Origin: an uncultured Bacteriovoracaceae bacterium
Lineage (GTDB): Bacteria > Bdellovibrionota > Bacteriovoracia > Bacteriovoracales > Bacteriovoracaceae
Assembly: GCA_938017795.1 (NCBI GenBank)
Contig: CALIJZ010000073.1
Coordinates: forward strand, 1-38,513
DNA: 38,513 nucleotides
Direction of reading: 5' to 3'
A program made the position numbers and the translations under genes. A model generated the notes under the pieces. That model did not search any database. It was given only the letters and a program-made list of their open reading frames with translations, and was not told the DNA's origin. Shown here in pieces: positions 35,341 through 38,513 of this stretch (the stretch's first letter is position 1; every line of letters begins with the position of its first letter).

Positions 35341-35369
35341 TTTAACTAGTTCTAATAATTTATAACTTT

Positions 35370-35403
35370 AGGCCCTAAGTTTACCCTTAGGGCCTTTTTT
35401 TTT
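35370..35403 (+). terminator. Rho-independent terminator after the channel-like gene
   Basis: A-GGCCCTAAG (35370-35379), 6-nt loop, CTTAGGGCC-T (35386-35395), then T to 35403. The 10-bp stem and long T run are unmistakable. Confidence 0.94.
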
Positions 35404-35418
35404 GCCATAATCTATAGC

Positions 35419-36420
35419 ATGAAAAGAACTTCAATAGTCATTAATAAATTTGGAAATGCTCAATCTCTAAAGATCGAAGAATCTGAATTAACCCCCAACC
35501 TAGATCCAAATGAAGTCTTAATTGATGTTCATTATTCTGGTATTAACTTTGCTGATATCGTTATGCGCCTTGGGTTATACAAGGACGCTCCACCTAAACC
35601 ATTTATTCCAGGCTATGAAGTTTCTGGAGTTATTCTAGAAATTGGATCAGCTATTTCAAATCTCAAAGTTGGAGATAAGGTCTTAGCAGGGACACGTTTT
35701 GGTGGATATTGTAATCTCGTCAAGGCAAATCAAAGTCATGTTTTAAAAATTCCTCCAACATATACTCTTGAACAAGCTGCTGCCATACCTGTGAATTTTA
35801 TTACTTCTTATCTGTGCCTCTTTGAGATTGGCAGAATAAAAAGTACGGACAAGGTGATGATAGATTGTGCTACTGGAGGCGTTGGTTCAATTTGTTTGCA
35901 AATGTTAGAAAAAATTGGCTGTGAAACTTATGGACTCTCATCATCTAAGAAAAAATTTGATGTTATTTCAAAATATGGTGCAACTCCAATACTAAGGCAG
36001 GATTTTAAAAATTTTCCTGATAAGGACTTTGATTTTATTATTAATTCCTCAGGTTCAAGAGAGACAACTAAAGAGCATATTGATCACTTAGGACTAGGTG
36101 GTCACCTTCTCTACCTTGGAGTTAGTTCAATGATTGATAATGGCAAAAAGTCCTACCTTAAACTAATAAAAAGCCTTATCACAGTACCTTGGTTTTTATC
36201 ATTTAGTTTTATGATGAATAATTACACTATATCAGGGATCAATGTTTTAGACTATTTTGATAATCAAAAGTGGATAGATCTTGTTTTTAAAAAAATATTT
36301 GAACACGACTATCTAGTTCCTAATGTTGGAAAGATATACAAGTATGATCAAGTAAGTCTAGCTCACTTAGAGCTTGAACAATCTAAGTCTATTGGTAAGT
36401 CACTTTTAAGTTGGAAATAA
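35419..36420 (+). CDS. MDR-family NADPH:quinone oxidoreductase-like protein
   Basis: A 333-residue medium-chain dehydrogenase/reductase without the zinc ligands of alcohol dehydrogenase. The N-terminal GroES-like part has FIPGYEVSGVILEIG and GDKVLAGTRFGGY; the Rossmann part has DCATGGVGSICLQM (about 150-163), the NADPH-binding glycine motif. It resembles quinone reductases and the VAT1 group. The ATG lies 15 bases beyond the preceding terminator with no Shine-Dalgarno; CATAAT (35406-35411) ends seven bases before it. The substrate is unknown. Confidence 0.85.
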   Translation: MKRTSIVINKFGNAQSLKIEESELTPNLDPNEVLIDVHYSGINFADIVMRLGLYKDAPPKPFIPGYEVSGVILEIGSAISNLKVGDKVLAGTRFGGYCNLVKANQSHVLKIPPTYTLEQAAAIPVNFITSYLCLFEIGRIKSTDKVMIDCATGGVGSICLQMLEKIGCETYGLSSSKKKFDVISKYGATPILRQDFKNFPDKDFDFIINSSGSRETTKEHIDHLGLGGHLLYLGVSSMIDNGKKSYLKLIKSLITVPWFLSFSFMMNNYTISGINVLDYFDNQKWIDLVFKKIFEHDYLVPNVGKIYKYDQVSLAHLELEQSKSIGKSLLSWK

Positions 36421-36457
36421 GAACTTTCCTAAATAAGAATTACATCCCTGATTCTTA

Positions 36458-36463
36458 TATAAT
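36458..36463 (+). promoter_or_regulatory. Leaderless -10 box of the methyltransferase gene
   Basis: A perfect TATAAT, then TTATAT (six bases), then ATG at 36470. No convincing -35 lies at 16-18 bases, and no Shine-Dalgarno is present. Confidence 0.5.
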
Positions 36464-36469
36464 TTATAT

Positions 36470-37096
36470 ATGAGTTCTAATCATTTAATGTATGAAAAAT
36501 TATCCAAACTTTATGAAGGAGTTTGGTATCCAATGTTTCAAAAAAGTTTCAAAAAGGTTTGTGGTCATATAAATGCTAACAATCCAAAATCTGTGCTTGA
36601 GGTAGGAATCGGTCCTGGATCTACTTTGAAGTTCTATGATCCAACAATTAAATTAACAGGTGTTGATGTAAGTAAACAAATGATTGAAATCGCTCAAAAA
36701 AAAGTAGAAAAGAAAAATCTAAAAAACGTCACCCTTCTGGCCACAGAGCCTGATAACTATCCATTTGAGAAAAACTCTTTTGATATCGCTGTTACTTTTT
36801 CTGTTGTTACCGTAGTACCTGAACCCATAAAATTTGTTAAAAGCATCGTTTCAATGATTAAACCTGGTGGCTTTTTATATATTGTTGGTCATTTTCAAAA
36901 AAGTGACACTCATGAGCTTTTAAAGACTATCGATGAGCTCTTTGATCCTGTGACCAAGAAACTCATGGGTTTTACTCTTAAACTAAAAGAAGAAGATTTA
37001 AGAGAAATAAAAAATATAGAATTAGTAGATAAATTCACAGCTACAGATATGTTAAATTTTCCATTTAATACTTGTTTAGTCTTCAAAGTAAAATAA
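36470..37096 (+). CDS. PmtA-like SAM-dependent phospholipid N-methyltransferase
   Basis: A 208-residue class I methyltransferase. SAM motif I is VLEVGIGPGSTLKFY (about 44-58), motif II LTGVDVSKQMIEIA (about 63-76), then FDIAVTFSVVTVVPEP and KPGGFLYIVGHF. VVPEP and the closing HF are typical of PmtA, which methylates phosphatidylethanolamine toward phosphatidylcholine. The other class I methyltransferases cannot be excluded. A start with TATAAT six bases upstream suggests a leaderless message. Confidence 0.75.
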   Translation: MSSNHLMYEKLSKLYEGVWYPMFQKSFKKVCGHINANNPKSVLEVGIGPGSTLKFYDPTIKLTGVDVSKQMIEIAQKKVEKKNLKNVTLLATEPDNYPFEKNSFDIAVTFSVVTVVPEPIKFVKSIVSMIKPGGFLYIVGHFQKSDTHELLKTIDELFDPVTKKLMGFTLKLKEEDLREIKNIELVDKFTATDMLNFPFNTCLVFKVK

Positions 37097-37114
37097 TTTG
37101 TAAGATCTATCTTC

Positions 37115-37143
37115 TTGAAAAACAGTCTCTTGCGCTCAAGAAT
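37115..37143 (+). promoter_or_regulatory. Putative leaderless promoter of the M14 carboxypeptidase gene
   Basis: TTGAAA (37115-37120), 17 bases, AAGAAT (37138-37143), six bases, ATG at 37150. It also argues for this ATG over the upstream one at 37072. Confidence 0.5.
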
Positions 37144-37149
37144 TTGTTC

Positions 37150-38004
37150 ATGAAAAATTTTATACTACTACTTTTTATCTCTACTCAAACTTTTGCTGGC
37201 TTTGGTCCTAAATCAGATTCAGGAATCCGAGGAAAGGCTTATAAAGAAATTATCAAAGATCTAAAAACCCTTGAAGAAAAAATGCCTCGTTATGTAAAGG
37301 TAATAAAATATGGAGAATCAGCTAAAGGTACTCCTTTATATGTTACTCGCTTAGGAACTCCAAAACCAGGTGCTAAAACTGTTTTAATTTCTGGTGCTAC
37401 TCATGGTGATGAGTATCTAAATATTGCAGATAGATTACCAAAGTTTTTTGCTAAAGCTAGAAGAGCTAGGAGTGCTCATAAGTTAGTAGATGATAAGGTT
37501 ATTTATATAGTTCCTATTTTCAATCCTGATGGATATACAAAATCAAGAAGAGAGAATTCGAAACGAAAAGATTTAAATCGAGACTTTCCACTTCCTAGTC
37601 AAAACAAAGAAAGACTTACTCAAAATGAAACAAAGTACTGGGTTAAGTTTTTAGAAAAAGAAGTTGAAAAATATAATTTAGATGTAAAGCTTAGTGTTGA
37701 TTATCATTGTTGTTATGGAGCACTTTTATTTCCTTGGTCATATACGTTAGATATAACATTAGACCCAGAAGATTTATCAAAACATAATCAACTTGGTGAA
37801 TTAATGAAAGATGAGATTGATAATAGATATGTTTATGGAAGTACTGGACAAATCCTATGGTATACAGCCGCGGGAACTTCTAAGGATTACTATTATGATA
37901 AGTTCAATGCTTTATCAGTCACCTTTGAGGGTGAGTATAAAAAAGAGCATCTAAAATATGAAAAACATCAGAAATGGTGGATGAGAATTTTAAAAAATCT
38001 TTAA
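37150..38004 (+). CDS. Secreted M14 zinc carboxypeptidase
   Basis: A 284-residue zinc peptidase with a signal peptide (MKNFILLLFISTQTFA). Zinc ligands are His85 and Glu88 in ATHGDE and His186 in VDYHCCYG; Asn143-Arg144 in DLNRDFP is the substrate carboxylate site, and Glu260 in VTFEGEY is the catalytic base. All key residues are present, so it should be active in the periplasm or outside, trimming C-terminal residues from peptides, possibly peptidoglycan peptides. I chose ATG 37150 over 37072 because it begins the signal peptide and follows a leaderless-type promoter; the longer form would overlap the methyltransferase gene. Confidence 0.9.
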   Translation: MKNFILLLFISTQTFAGFGPKSDSGIRGKAYKEIIKDLKTLEEKMPRYVKVIKYGESAKGTPLYVTRLGTPKPGAKTVLISGATHGDEYLNIADRLPKFFAKARRARSAHKLVDDKVIYIVPIFNPDGYTKSRRENSKRKDLNRDFPLPSQNKERLTQNETKYWVKFLEKEVEKYNLDVKLSVDYHCCYGALLFPWSYTLDITLDPEDLSKHNQLGELMKDEIDNRYVYGSTGQILWYTAAGTSKDYYYDKFNALSVTFEGEYKKEHLKYEKHQKWWMRILKNL

Positions 38005-38038
38005 GTACTATTTATTTCTTTAAATTAACGAACTATTT

Positions 38039-38146
38039 CTATGGAATACATTTTTTACAAGTTGACATTGGATTAATAGGATCAGGAACATTTTGACAAG
38101 TTAAATCAAGATAAGAATAGCTTTTTTCACAGGAGTACTTATCAAT
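38039..38146 (-). pseudogene. Cysteine-rich C-terminal remnant
   Basis: An open stretch of 35 codons with a stop, closed upstream by an in-frame stop and with no start codon before its Cys-rich part. It contains CEKSYSYLDLTC and ends STCKKCIP, with four cysteines. It lies 13 bases downstream of the poly-Thr/cysteine-rich gene on the same strand but in another frame. It is probably the old C-terminus of that gene or of a lost paralogue. Between 38005 and 38038 I see nothing else. Confidence 0.4.
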
Positions 38147-38159
38147 TTAAAAAATAATC

Positions 38160-38513
<354 letters not shown>

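Noticed and set aside
37072-37149. Upstream start for the M14 carboxypeptidase
   Set aside because: It would overlap the methyltransferase gene and put 26 residues before a normal signal peptide. ATG 37150 also has the leaderless-type promoter.

Overview
The window is strongly AT-rich (about one third G+C by eye) and densely packed on both strands. It reads as a chromosomal segment of a Gram-negative, double-membrane bacterium: it carries LPS-transport genes (LptC/LptA and LptB), many lipoboxes of the type FLLSC, a DUF481 outer-membrane protein and a DsbD-type disulfide reductase. AT-rich DNA, abundant small lipoproteins, exported peptidases and orphan secreted proteins together suggest a Bdellovibrionota predator of the Halobacteriovorax/Bacteriovorax type. 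That assignment is inferred from gene content only; no marker gene was aligned.

Layout. 1-5790 (minus): truncated lipoprotein, ribosomal protein L25/Ctc, lipoprotein alpha/beta-hydrolase, a 762-residue lipoprotein with a recent in-frame rearrangement, and a secreted PQQ-type sugar dehydrogenase. 5929-7644 (plus): a secreted protein that I read as a divergent SelO (YdiU) kinase-fold AMPylase. 7680-14533: ABC-F ATPase (minus), then DEAD-box helicase, Tex and a trypsin-like lipoprotein (plus). 14539-16579 (minus): a kinase gene remnant, then lptB and a single ORF that fuses LptC- and LptA-like parts. 16666-19670 (plus): mutS plus a small coupled secreted protein. 19654-20930 (minus): gpsA with a DUF493 gene. 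20981-23831 (plus): orphan secreted protein and Sua5/TsaC. 23821-25997 (minus): trpS coupled to an aspartate-type aminotransferase. 26201-28174 (plus): DUF481 protein with a strong terminator, tRNA-Arg(UCU), rsgA. 28171-29681 (minus): exported Hsp20-like protein coupled to a BtuF-like binding protein. 29724-31826 (plus): DsbD. 31782-32657 (minus): RluA-type pseudouridine synthase. 32671-38004 (plus): aldehyde dehydrogenase, TM-helix-repeat mechanosensitive channel-like protein, MDR oxidoreductase, PmtA-like methyltransferase, M14 carboxypeptidase. 38039-38513 (minus): cysteine-rich remnant and the C-terminal end of a poly-threonine protein ending in a knottin-like cysteine pattern.

How it works together. 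Much of the window is housekeeping: translation (L25, TrpS, Sua5, tRNA-Arg, RsgA, RluA-like), repair (MutS), lipid and envelope (GpsA, LptCAB, PmtA-like), and disulfide chemistry (DsbD). Between these lie exported accessory proteins that could act on the environment or on prey: SelO-like protein, trypsin-like lipoprotein, M14 carboxypeptidase, sugar dehydrogenase, and the poly-Thr cysteine-rich protein. A recurrent regulatory theme is the lack of a Shine-Dalgarno sequence at several starts, where a -10-like box ends exactly six bases before ATG, often with a -35-like box 17 bases further up. This is the geometry of leaderless mRNAs.

The items most worth a second look are the exported SelO-like protein, the poly-Thr/knottin protein with its (ACT)29 microsatellite, the leaderless start geometry, the template-switch-like duplication in the 762-residue lipoprotein, and the LptC-LptA fusion. 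No IS element, integrase, CRISPR array or rRNA was seen.
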